NCBI GenBank assembly: GCA_002812745.2 | Contig: NCSJ02000091.1 | Location: forward strand, 1 to 64,000 | DNA length: 64,000 nucleotides | Direction of reading: 5' to 3' | Source: Scytalidium lignicola | Taxonomy: Eukaryota > Ascomycota > Leotiomycetes | The notes under the pieces: model-generated | Database searches by the model: none | What the model saw: the letters and a program-made list of their open reading frames with translations, nothing else | What the model was told of the DNA's origin: nothing | Translations under genes and position numbers: made by a program | Shown: one piece after another, positions 10,698 through 21,774 of the stretch | Layout of the letters: each line of letters starts with the position of its first letter | Position numbering within the stretch: position 1 is the first letter of the stretch

Positions 10698-10938
10698 GGA
10701 AAGGGGTTTCAATAATGACTGGCGCACCCCTGGCAAGCGAGAATTTTTTGCCTTAATCAGGATATTATATGATGCTACTTTAGTCGATTTATATAATCAT
10801 TGTATGGCATGAGAACTCGAAAATAGTGTGATTTCTTTCTATTAATAAAGCAGCGTGAATTATGGTCTAAACCGCGTGAGTGATTGGCTCGTAGCCTTAC
10901 ATGGGGTGCGCCAGTCATTATTGAAACCCCCTTCCGTA
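10695..10938. mobile_element. MITE copy 2, diverged sister directly abutting copy 1
   Basis: Ends of 36 bp at 10695-10730 and 10903-10938 match with one mismatch (TACGGAAAGGGGTTTCAATA onward). The interior keeps the same ordered landmarks as copy 1 but is clearly diverged. The two elements share the TACG junction, as if one inserted at the edge of the other or they arose by tandem duplication. Confidence 0.83.
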
Positions 10939-11315
10939 CAAGAGTTTGTTCAGCAGGTGTGGCGTATTTGGCGTATTCGTCTCTTAGAGAACATTAAGGT
11001 TTTTACTCAAATTTTCTATAATGAGTATGCAGAAGCCATATAACGCGTGATAATTATAGTGCATTTTCTACTATAGTTATTGGAGGATGTTGACATATCC
11101 TGTGTACCTGTACCTTACTTATACCTCCTAGAAGGCATAACAAATTACAGACTATAAATCATTTGTTAAGTATCCGAATTCTTTTAGATTCTGAAATCAA
11201 TCAGTATAAAGCAATATTCTTCAGTTACTTAAATGTCACACTAATGTCCCTAGTTTGCTTCACAGAATATAATATGGCCCTTTGCAAGATGTCCTTTCAA
11301 GTATAGATTCACCGA
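10939..11315. other. intergenic
   Basis: AT-rich sequence between the second MITE and the decayed transporter; no gene seen. Confidence 0.35.
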
Positions 11316-11900
11316 CTATGCAGTATCAATAGCCTTCTCAGCATGACCCTGAGGTAAGACATCGGCAAGGGTCTCATCAGAAAACAATGCCTTCTTCCGT
11401 GGAAACATAATCCTTGATACGTAGGAAGATCGTAGGAGAAGAGATCACCAGAGCGGCAAGCAACAATGCCCAGTTGCTTGCAAACCCGGACATGAAAGAG
11501 GGATTGGTGGAATCGTAAGCCCACATCACAGCCGCACCATCGGACTGGAGACCCTTATAAAATCCGACGAAGTTAGCAGCCTTTCGACCTGAATTACTGA
11601 GTGCACCCATGAGCCTGATATTACTGTCAGTAAAGGAATTGTGAAACTGGCTATTTAACCAAGGTGGTATATTAGAACATACTAGCAGGAGCAGCATTGC
11701 CAGGAAGCATCATAGAAGCCATAGAACTGTACAAAAACATATGCCCAACATATAAGCACCTCCCCAGATGGTCAGGGTGAGAACAAATAGTGCAATTAGA
11801 GCAGCCTTGGCTCTGGTAGTCCGGCGGAAGTACGGAGTAAGTATATAGCTTGCCAAAAACTGAAGCGAATAATTTCGCCAATTTTTGTTCATGATACACT
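11316..11900 (-). pseudogene. C-terminal remnant of an UNC93-like MFS transporter
   Basis: A block reading MGALSNSGRKAANFVGFYKG, then QSDGAAVMW, FASNWALLLAALVIS and SPTIFLRIKDYVSTEE matches the C-terminal part of fungal UNC93/DUF895 membrane proteins. After STEE the frame shifts by one base (near 11390) and continues as LFSDETLADVLPQGHAEKAI to TAG at 11316-11318. Upstream, a second hydrophobic fragment (about 11710-11900) has RRTTRAKAALIALFVLTLTI, typical of the middle of such transporters. The N-terminal half is missing. The gene is broken and cannot make a full transporter. Confidence 0.75.
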
Positions 11901-12124
11901 TAAATAACGGATAACGCGAGATCCCGATATTCCAGGAAGATTTCATTTTAACAATTAAATTTCTAAGTTTCATATAGACGCGCTATAAGTTTAAATTGCG
12001 TTTATATCAAGGTTCCTACTGGTATTAAGCCCATGAAATGTCACTAGAACACCACACCATGCCTTACCATACCTTGCCCTACCTCGTAAGTTGTTTTTAT
12101 TTCTTTCTATGAGAGGATCCGTTT

Positions 12125-14872
12125 CTACAGGCTGATATCCTTGTAAACGGAAGAAACAGAATCTACAGCTTCTTTGACTTGATCTAGATCGAAAACTGGC
12201 AGTTAGAGCTTGGAACCAGAAAACTGACTGGATTAGGGAGGAGGATAATCTCACCTCTCATGCCACCCAAAGCTTCATAAGCGATCGAATAATTCCTCAA
12301 TGCGTTGAAAATAAGCTGTAGTCCATCCCGCAATTGTACCAATAGCCTCTTTGCCCGCAGATTCGATCCATCATCCAGTGGTCCCATTAAACCCAACGCC
12401 TGCATTTTATAACTCAGCATAACCATGGCGTAGGTGCTTTGCATGGCACAACACGCGAAAATTGGGACCATTCTCGGCAGTTCTATGGGCCGTTGTGATG
12501 GAGAACAAATGTTGTCTTTGTAGTTTACGCTTGGGGGGAACGGCAGGGCTTTAAACGCACGTGAGATATTGAAGGCGGCTTTAAGACATATTTTAGCTGA
12601 GTAGTGACTGCTAAAAGGAAGAATTCCAAAGCTACTATTCGAGGCGGGTGATAAAGATGAATATGTCGATGAGGGGGAGATGGAGAGATCATCGATAGGA
12701 TAAATCGGTTGCGGATAGGTGGCAGTGCAGGAACATAAGAGAGACATGTCGTCTTTTGACATGGTAGGGTCAGAGGAATATGCAAGGTCGCAGTGCTTTT
12801 TGGAGAATATAGGTCTATCGGAGAATGCACAGTAACGGTGGACTTTTATACGTGCGCTGTTTGCGAGATATTAGTAAAATAATTGCATCAAGAACATGAA
12901 ACAGTGCTTACCTGTTTAATTTAATTCGGGCCATACCCCTTAAAGCCTGTGTCACAGCTAGCTCTGGGGACGCGGTGAAGGACTCGGGTATCCAGGCAGC
13001 AGTTTTGTTGATCAATTGCTCTATCCTGCTCTCGAGCTCCAGCATAGTCTTCCATAAGGGTGTTATGTCGGCCTTCGATCTCAGTATTTCCTGGAGATCT
13101 ATCACGAACTGGGTCGCTGAAACAATAGCTTGTTGAGCTTGAACGAATATCATCCATGACTAACATGCTAAATATCAGCAAACTCCAAGCAAAAGTGCAA
13201 GAAGTGATACTAGACTTACATCTGGATCCGGTGAGAATGTAGGCGGTACGGTTGTAAATCGAGGGTCGTATAAAAGGATCGTGGGTGACTGACAGCATCT
13301 TCAGAAGAGGGTCTCAGACAAACTTGTTGAAAGTTTACTTACCGTGTTACTCAAGATAAATCCTTGGCAGACACAAACATACTAGGGGGGGGATTAACAC
13401 CAGTCGCTCATATTGCAAAAGAACAATATTTACCGTCATCCACCAAACCCGCCTATCTGACTCCGCATAGCGGTCTTCCATACCACCTCTTGCATGCAAT
13501 CCGAGACCCATTGCTGCAACCAATGCCTGGCCCGCTCGAGTACGCATCTTGGTAATGTTACCTCGCTGTCCATACTCATAGGTGCTAAGCAGAAGAAACG
13601 CAATGATACTCTCGTTCTCAAGTCGGACCTGAGGATGGAACGGCTTTCTTGTGATAGAAGGTGGCCCACTACTGAGAGCATCTTCTGGGTGGGTTGTGGA
13701 ATTAACTAGTTCCGATTCAATCTCAATGCTCTCAAGTGCTGATTGAGAGAAAGCGTGTGCCTGTGCTCTTCTCAAAAGAACTGACTCTGGACTTGTTGGG
13801 TTTGGATCATCTGGATGTGGGATAAGTGCGAGACTTGCGGATATGGCGAGACTTAAAGGAGAGGAGGGTTCAAAATCCGGAGCTTTGATGCTATTGAATA
13901 TAGCGTTAGCTGATCTCTGGGATCCAGCTTGTACATTGTCTACGATTTGATATGGTTCTGGAGGCGGTAGGACAGGAAAGAATTGATGGATATAGAAGTA
14001 ATATGCATTCAAACTACAATTTGTGAAGCATTTATTAGTAACAGTATCGAGGTAGAGGAGAATTACAATACCCTAGCAGAAAATAAAAGTTTGTAAACCT
14101 CAAGGTCACTCACATGTCTTCGTCATTCGCATATGTTCGAACAATGGGATGTCCGCACTCGGGGTTCGGACTCCGGATCTTTTGGCCCGAGCTGTTGTCC
14201 ACACTAGTATTACCATCAAATTGTGAAGAGAATATGCTGTCGAATATGAAGTCGGAATTATCGCTAATCGAGTCGAGCTTCCATAAGCCTGCTCCAGGTT
14301 CGGCTAAAGATTGCGGCGAGGTGATAACTGCCACTCTACCATCAGTTACCGATTTCGGAAAGCCCAGGCTGTTACTTACTATTAGATGCTTCCGATATAT
14401 CTGGCAATGGTTGATTAAAGTACATAAAATTGGCATTTGAGATTGGCGATGGCGGCTTTGGGCCTTGGCCCGGGGGTGATGAAGACGAGGAGGGCGAGGT
14501 GGAGGGCGACGGAAGCTTCTTGCGTATCCTCGAACCACCACGCCTACTGGGCAAGTAAGTGCAAGCTTTACCCTTAGACAGGCACTGTGTCAATGGTTAA
14601 TAAGACCGCACGGAAACAGGTGCACGGCAAGAGGCGCGCAGAAACAGCAGCATGGGATCACGGACATTGGAGCAAGTTTGCTTGCCATCGCAACGAGTAC
14701 GTGCAGCGCGACTGCAATGGAGAAAAAATGTTAGAGCAGAGTGCCATCTGACAAGCTTGAGGAGAGCGAGGTTCACTCACCATTCTAGGCAAGCGAGCTT
14801 TACTGGAGGAACGGCGAACTTCTTCCTCTTCACCAGTGGAGAGCTTGCGATGCCACTGACCGTCTCAGCCAT
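12125..14872 (-). CDS. Zn2Cys6 (Gal4-type) transcription factor
   Basis: A nuclear regulator spread over ten exons: 14872-14781, 14711-14666, 14584-14380, 14303-14114, 14013-13434, 13381-13343, 13288-13220, 13159-12912, 12856-12255 and 12195-12125. The sum is 2142 nt, or 713 aa, divisible by three. The zinc cluster is assembled from the first three exons as ACLECRAARTRCDGK, QTCSNC and LSKGKACTY, with perfect C-x2-C-x6-C-x5-C-x2-C-x6-C spacing. The middle homology region follows: YFYIHQFFPVLPP, RRVWWMTYVCVCQGFI, then SPTILLYDPRFTTVPPTFSP. A C-terminal block IKVHRYCAFSDRPIFSKKHC is typical of fungal C6 activators. It may control the nearby oxidoreductase, sulfhydrylase, kinase or P450 genes. 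Confidence 0.92.
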
Positions 14873-15877
14873 TCCGATCATGCCACGGAGTCACACTCTC
14901 AGACGCATTGGCTGGCTAGGACAGTTTGATTCGAAGGCCAAGGACCAAAACTTTCCAAGAAGTTAAGTAGTGTTCGGCGATGATACCGGCGATGATACCA
15001 GCGACGAAGAGGTACAAGTATTGGGGTTCGTTGTTCGTGTGGCGAACAGGAGAGGGAGACGAAATTCTGGAGAGCGAGAGACCGAAGAAGCAGGCGGGGG
15101 TATGCAGATGCTATCCCGTATATTACTAATCGTTGGTCCTTTTGGCGAGACTAAACTCGACCGCATACATTTATCAGTCCTGTCCTGCAAATCGAAAGCA
15201 GCATGGGGCTGATCCCAGAGATGGATTCGGATTTGATGTTTGAGGGCAGAATTCAAGCCGAGAAAACCATGGACAAGATGCGATCAAATCCCGGCGCGGG
15301 GTTTGAAAGGTTTGATAAGATGCGCGAAACCTGCTCGATTCAAAGCGCTCACTGCCCTGTCGTACGATAAGACGTATGACGGATCGATAAGGAACAGAGA
15401 AAAGNAAAAAAGAAAAAAGAAAAAACGGCAGATTGAGAGGATCGAGTGAAGAAAGGGGATTACTCTATTATTTCCAATCATAAATGGTTGCAAAAGAGGT
15501 GCAAAAAGTTATTCGTTTTAGGCGTTGGGATATGATGATGAGTGCGCCAAATCATCGAACGCTTCATAATGAATTATCAGAACCAGGCCTCACGTGAAAT
15601 TAGTCAGGTGGACTGACTAAGCACGCAGAGCCTTTGACTAAGAAAGTAGTTGATCAAGATACGTGTAGTTTANTTTTTTTTATTTCGGTTTTTTTTTTTG
15701 GTATTCGGTGTAATATTGCATGAAGTTGACTACTTCAATAGTACTGGACTGTACCGTTCGTTGTCGTTTCGAGACATGCACAAGAATCTGTCGTGGGGGA
15801 TCATTAATCTGCCAATAGTCTTCTCATTTTCCACCGCATTTCATTAATTTAAAAAGGAAACGCCCAATTTCATGCTG
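14873..15877. other. intergenic region, no supported gene
   Basis: 5' flank of the Zn2Cys6 regulator and 3' flank of the sulfhydrylase. Open frames exist but look like chance. A purine-rich low-complexity run lies near 15400-15435 and a T-rich run near 15668-15702, each with one N. Confidence 0.4.
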
Positions 15878-17363
15878 TTATTTAACTAAACCAGCACCCT
15901 CAAATGCCTGTTGGAAGTCGTGGATAATATCGTCAATATGCTCTAATCCCAAGGACACACGGATTAAATCTGGAGTAACGCCAGCTTGGATCTTCTCTTC
16001 GTCTGGAAGCTGCTGATGAGTTGTTCGCCACGGGTGGATGATCAGTGTTTTCGCATCTCCAATATTGGCCAAGTGACTGCACAACTTCAAGTTGTTGACC
16101 ACTGCGCTGACTTCATCGATGTTGCCGGCCACACCGAAAGTCAAGACACCACCGAAGCCGTGCCGGAGGTTCTTAGAGGCATACTCATGATCAGGATGCG
16201 ACTTGAGGCCTGGATACAACACCCATTTCACGGCCGGATGTGCCTCGAGCCATTCGGCGAACGCCAGAGCATTTTGGTTGTGTCTCTCAGCACGGAGGGA
16301 CAAGGTCTCCAGGCCCAGCAGGAACATCCAGGCGTTAAAGGGAGACATACATGCTCCTAAATCTCTCATTGCATCCATGCGCAACTTGGCAGCCAATGCC
16401 TTGTAGCCATATGCCTCCCAGAACTTCATGCCGTGGTAGCCATCGGCAGCCTCGGTAAATCCAGGGAACTTTCCACTCTTTGACCAGTCGAACTTGCCGC
16501 CGTCAATGACGATGCCACCCATGCTGGTTCCGTGACCACCAATCCATTTTGTGCAGCTGTGCGTGATGATATCAACCCCAAGGGAGAAGGGTTGTTGGAC
16601 GTAACCACCCATTCCAAAGGTGTTGTCGCAAATTAAGGGGATGCCTGCATCGTGGGCTACTTTGGCAATGGCAGCGATATCTGGAACGTTGTGCTTTGGA
16701 TTGCCGATTGTTTCAATGTAGACTGCTCTTGTCTTATCATCTATCGCGGCAGCGATTTCTGCTGGGTTTTGTCCTTCCACCCATTTGACGTTGATGTTGA
16801 ATTTCTTGAGGTAGACCCGGAATTGGTTGTAGGTACCTCCATACAGCCAGCTTGTGCTAACAAAGTTATACCCAGACTCCATAATCGACGTGATGGCCAT
16901 GAACTAGAGGAATATGCGTTAGCACCTATTTCACTGATAACAACTGAAGAGAACATTCTACCTGTGCAGCATGTCCTGATGCAGTAGCAACCGCACCAAC
17001 ACCACCCTCGAGCATGCTCATTCTTTGTTCAAGGACTGAGATGGTTGGATTGCCCATTCGGGTATATACGTAGCCATCTTTCTCCCACGCAAACTTGCTA
17101 GCTCCATCTGCAGCATCTGTAAAGTTGTAAGAGCATGTTTGGAAGAGTGGTACCGCTCGGGCACCGTTTACTGGATCCGGTTCTTGTCCTCCGTGTGCCT
17201 GGATAGTTTCAAATTCTGGCTGTCTGAATAAGGAAATGTCAGCTCCTATTAGTCATAAATGTAATGTATTTAAAAGGCAATTTGGATTGCCATTAGATGA
17301 CAACTGTATTCAATAAATGATAACATACTTGGTGATACCCCTGAGCGACCCGGAAGCAGGCAT
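15878..17363 (-). CDS. O-acetylhomoserine (thiol)-lyase / sulfhydrylase
   Basis: A PLP enzyme of the Cys/Met-metabolism family that makes homocysteine from O-acetylhomoserine and sulfide. Exons are 17363-17329, 17223-16962 and 16903-15878, 1323 nt or 440 aa, close to the usual size for MET17/CysD-type enzymes. The start MPASGSLRGITK leads into QPEFETIQAHGGQ across intron 1. Key features are YTRMGNPT, GGVGAVATASGHAAQ, the cofactor pocket DNTFGMGGY and the Schiff-base lysine in THSCTKWIGGHG (about Lys217). SLGLEHIDDI near the end is typical. An upstream in-frame-looking ATG at about 17451 is less likely. Aspartate kinase lies about 0.9 kb upstream on the same strand. Confidence 0.95.
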
Positions 17364-18280
17364 TTTAAAATAACAGTGCACTTATTAAGACGAATTGAAT
17401 TAATTGCAATCTGACTTACTGGGCTCAAAAATGTCGGACTAGATGCCATGCTTTATACTTTTCGAACCTCAACTCTCAATCCATCCTTATCTCAATTCTT
17501 CATTCCCAATCCAGCTATTCCTTATCTCTGGTGTATTGCTAGGAGTTTCCGGAGATATATTGAATATTAAAATATATTGATAGGGGACAGCCAGCAGTAT
17601 CTCAAATGCCGGTCGATCCCCGTAGCAAACACCGAAAAGATGTGGAGTGGTAATAGATGGTTAGTTGTGCCAATCTACCCCACGATAGATTACAATCCAT
17701 ATCTCGGTATCTGAGTAGATATTTCAGTAGTTATGGAGTTTGAAGATTGTTGGTCTGTATTAGATTCAAGCTATCACGGCCAGTCTCAGAGGGGCCCGCT
17801 TCATCTTTTGCGGAGATCTGGCCGCGATGGTTCGAAACACCTATCCCTACTTGTAGTTTTTTGGGTTCTTAGAACCTTAACTAATCGAATAGATATCCAA
17901 AATCCTGATTGATCGCGATTAGACACCACGGATAGAATCTTTGAATAATTCTTGAATAGTTATAATACTTGTTTACCGCTGTCAAACACGTCTAATTCAA
18001 GATTTCATAAACTGTTGCCTTTCTAATCTGCCAAATATCTAATTAAATTTAAGTCGGGAGAGTCTCAGTAATTACATACTATATAATCACTAAAAGTTAA
18101 AATATAGCATATTTTGTAAATTTCATTATATCTTTCATCTATACCACCATAAATTTGTTTTACACATGACAGCTCTAAACTTGGATGCACGACCAGAAAA
18201 ATCTCTAATGTTGCTGCTGCTCCATGGCAAATGCCAACTTGAAAATAAAAATCATGTTCTCCAATTACATAGTAACCAAA
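17364..18280. other. intergenic, promoter side of the sulfhydrylase gene
   Basis: AT-rich non-coding sequence; no gene and no clear repeat. It holds the sulfhydrylase promoter and the terminator region of the aspartate kinase. Confidence 0.4.
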
Positions 18281-20321
18281 TCAATATAGCCATGGGCCTG
18301 TGATAAATATTCGTTAGTATCCAGATAATATTAGAATTGCTAATTTTACTAACCTTTCATCAATCCATTCTGTGTAATTGACATACTCCCGGTATACTGA
18401 GGAATGCCTAAGACGTTGGCATGCACTAGGTTCATTGCAAGTTGCGCATCAACATCCTTTACAACGAATCTATAAGGGCAACAAGATCAGTAATTATTCA
18501 TGAACGAATAAACAACGGCTGCCACTTACGAGATATTGATTTCACTTGCTCCTTGACCAATGAGATAGATATTTACACCCCCTTTGGCAAGTTCAGAGAA
18601 GATCTGGCCTGCGATTCCCACCATATTTCGCATCTTGTGGCCAATAACGGAAACTATGGACATATTTTCTAATATTTCAATCTAGAAGACAATAACTTAG
18701 TAAAATGAGGTATCTATAGTGGAAAGAGCTGAGAACAGTACCTTTCCAATCTTCTCAAGACTCAAGATCAGTCGATCAATCTTGAGAGCCTCATCCAAGG
18801 ACGCTAGCGCAACACTGACAGACTGTTCACTTGAAGTAATTAGGTCTGCAACAACATGTAGCTCGTCTAGTTTAGCAAAAACCTGGGCCAGGAACCCGTG
18901 TGACTTGGTTTGTCGAAGGGATACAATGTTCATGAGAATAATCGAGTCCTTCGTCGTCAATGCCGTAGGTGTCCTTCGATTCCGATCTTCTCCGTAGTAA
19001 CCGTTTGCGCTCATAAATGATGATACGCCGTCCACTAGGCTGGCAAGAGACTCAACTGATGACGCTAATGATGATGGAAGGGAATCTGTATTTCTGTTGT
19101 AGTTCTGGTGTGGATAAATAATTGTCCCACTTCCATTGGGATTTTTGACGTTCTTGATACGTAGCGGGATTTTTGCATTTCTAATTTGTTCCATTGTCAA
19201 AGGATGGATAACCTATTGTCAATTAGCCAAAGTAAGGGCAATGCAGATCTACGGACCTCGCTCCCATAGTAGGTTAATTCAGATGCCTCTTCTAATGTTA
19301 CGGTAGCTAATAACCTAGCTGAAGGAATTTTGCGTGGATCTGCAGTGAAGATACCATCAACTTCTTTCCAGATTTGTAGTTCTGTAGCAGATATACCCGC
19401 TGCGCATAACGCAGCACATAGATCTGAGTAGCCACGTCCGACACTTTGAAGCAGAGAATATGGCATCATTCCGAAGAAGCCTATATCAAAAAAGATTAGA
19501 CAATATTCCGAAGGATTCAGAGGATGGGGAAATTTTACCAGTAATTACTGGTACCCTGTCTTCGCAAGCTCTGAGCATATGTCCAATTTCAATAGCCAGT
19601 GAGTCGAAAAATCGCGAACCAAGTCTATCGTATGCCTCTTTTTGTTTATAAAGATTGCTAGTATATGCTTTCGTGATAATATCTAGTAATGACACGAATT
19701 CCGCTTTGATTCCCTAGTTGTAACACTCCTTGTCAGATTTGTTATGGAGTTGGCGACGATTGAATACTGACTTTGCTTATTAACGAAGCCACCATAATCT
19801 GGCATGCTAGTTTCTCCCCGGTAGAGATAACACGATCTTTGGATCTCGGTGAGAGTTCTCCTATTGTCTTTGAATTCNTTTTTTTTAGGAATCATTCTTC
19901 TTGCAAATGGCAGGGGGTATTGAGATACCTGGGCAGCTGCGAGGAAACAGTAGAGCTGGTTACACTCATCCACAATTTGAAGCTCGATTTCAACAAGAAG
20001 TTGGTCCTTGTTCTTCGTTGCACCACTAGCTAATGCTAACCTGCACGCTTTTATGTGTTCTTCTTTGATCGTATTAATAGTTCGTTTTAAAGCTTCCTCC
20101 GATCTCGAAGATCCCACCGCATTGTCAATCGCTTGTAAAAGAAGGCTGGTCGTTCCTAAGGATTTTGTGGTACCAGATAATGCAGAGCAAACAACAGCGA
20201 CTCTGGTGGTTTTAAGGTACTTTGGGATGATGTTGCTAGTGATTGTATCAAGTAGTTTGCCAAGACTGGTTCCGCCATACTTCTGCACCACCCATTGGTT
20301 TTCCTGAAGAGCGCCGGGCAT
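18281..20321 (-). CDS. aspartate kinase (aspartokinase)
   Basis: It phosphorylates aspartate, the first step towards homoserine, threonine and methionine. There are eight exons: 20321-19929, 19867-19772, 19713-19539, 19480-19257, 19212-18742, 18681-18530, 18469-18354 and 18297-18281. The sum is 1644 nt, or 547 aa, close to yeast Hom3. The catalytic domain has VVQKYGGTSLGK, IGELSPRSKDRVISTGEKLA, FFGMMPYSLLQSVGRGYSDL and WKEVDGIFTADPRKIPSARL. Two ACT regulatory regions follow: LMNIVSLRQTKSHGFLAQVF, and MSIVSVIGHKMRNMVGIAGQ with GQGASEINIS, which suggests feedback control by an amino acid. The 17-nt last exon (GPWLY end) is my weakest junction; otherwise the stop is TAG right after GLMKG. The N near 19877 is intronic. 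Confidence 0.95.
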
Positions 20322-21329
20322 GTTTTCTAAATATCTACTGATTTAAACTATAAAGATATTAAAATTAAAGCGTCAGAACTCTAGTGTTATAAGTTTATTT
20401 AGTTTCAGGCATCACAAGATATATTCGGTTATACATGCTAGTTGTTATCTTCGGGATCTCATCGAAATTACGGTAGACCGGGATTTAAACCTCCTTATCT
20501 TTAACCCCATCTCAAACACCCCACAGCGCGTTTAATTCTGGGGATTGCCTAATTAATAGATAGTTGAATATTTCAAATCCCGAGCATCATCAAATAGATG
20601 TAGTTCTTGTTATGTTTTAACATATCCCATTTAGAACAAATATCTTATACTAAAGATTAGATCTGACTCTTCTTAATAATCTCTATCTATTCATGAAACC
20701 CTTTGAATAGCTGTTGGAAATGGAGTTTAAAAGGAAGTCTTCTCCGATAAGACACCACACTTAATTGTCTTCTTATAGTTGAGTCATTACAAGACAGATA
20801 GTCTGCTTTAATACTGTAAGTAATAATAATATTCAAAAGTTCTGAATGTATCTATTGCGATATTGCGATATTGCTTAGTACTCATTAATCTTGTTAACAT
20901 TCTACTTTCAACACATGTTTCCAAACCTGGAACAATATGAGCAACTATCCTTCTGTTGTATTGAAGGTATATATTCCAGTTATAATATGCTACATTAGAG
21001 TATACCTTTTTAAGTATCGATGCTCCAGCTACCCGCCAAACAGCTTTCAGCTATTTCAGCCCAGATGCACTTCGGAGGATCCACCGTAACTCGCTATTAT
21101 AGCTTAACGAAACCAATTTAATGTCGAAGATCCCATTATTATCTTCTCTCACTCTCCCAAGATTTATGGTGTACCTTTTCTCTTTCCTTGATCAAGTTAC
21201 AGCTAGTCAACCGCGAAATGTAGGATGGTGATAATGGTCTGCACGAAATTTATGCAAGTAATCAGAGGAAAATTACAATGCACACATTATATAAACTTTC
21301 AACATTAAAACACTTAGTATTTCTAGATT
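20322..21329. other. intergenic, AT-rich
   Basis: 5' flank of aspartate kinase up to the ASADH fragment. No further match to the missing N-terminal part of ASADH could be seen on reading, so that part is absent or too degraded. Confidence 0.4.
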
Positions 21330-21644
21330 ATTAGCGGTGAAGAGGGAAAATTGAGCGGAAAGCTAGAAAAATTTCTTAGTGGCTTCGATGTAAATACAAT
21401 GACATTTTCAGAGCAGACGAGACCAAGGATCTCAGCAGCTTACACCAGAGATCCGGTATTAAACGGCCAAACTACTTTCGTGTCACTGCGATTTACCAAA
21501 CGGCTGCCTCCGAGCTTAGAAGATGTAGTAACTGCATTGTGGGGTTATGTGTCTGAAGTTCAGACTCTTGGTTGCCCTTCAGCTTCAGAGAACGTAATGA
21601 TAGTGATGGAAGAGCGGGATCAGCCTTATCACTCCGGGAACTGA
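21330..21644 (+). pseudogene. C-terminal fragment of aspartate-semialdehyde dehydrogenase
   Basis: A plus-strand open stretch resembles the C-terminal dimer domain of fungal/archaeal-type ASADH: ISGEEGKLSGKLEKFLSG, FSEQTRPRISAAYTRDPVLN, FVSLRFTKRLPPSLEDV and YVSEVQTLGCPSASENV. It ends in DQPYHSGN at a stop, before the expected final GYAVSVGRVR-like segment. No catalytic N-terminal domain (NAD-binding and active-site Cys) is upstream. It is therefore a remnant of the enzyme that acts directly after aspartate kinase, lying divergently from it about 1 kb away. Confidence 0.78.
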
Positions 21645-21658
21645 ATTCTCAGTTCCCG
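21635..21658. repeat. perfect 10-bp stem hairpin at the end of the ASADH fragment
   Basis: CGGGAACTGA, loop ATTC, then TCAGTTCCCG. It sits where the ASADH reading frame ends and may mark a rearrangement junction. Confidence 0.5.
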
Positions 21659-21774
21659 CGTACCCCGAGAAATTCACTGAAGCCTACAACAGATTTGCTC
21701 CACTATTCAAGTCCAGGAATTCAATTTATGAATGTTAGATAGAAAATAGAAAATAGTAATCAAAATTTAGATGG

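Noticed and set aside
10855..11043. 62-codon ORF overlapping the right MITE end
   Set aside because: Half of it lies in the inverted repeat; not a gene.
14963..15493. Open frames on both strands between the C6 regulator and the sulfhydrylase
   Set aside because: Mutually overlapping, rich in simple Arg/Ser/Glu repeats, with no recognisable domain.
18281..20321. Aspartate kinase considered as a pseudogene because of an N-containing open-frame break near 19877
   Set aside because: The break is intronic; choosing acceptor CAAAG before ACAATAGG gives an in-frame enzyme with all motifs.
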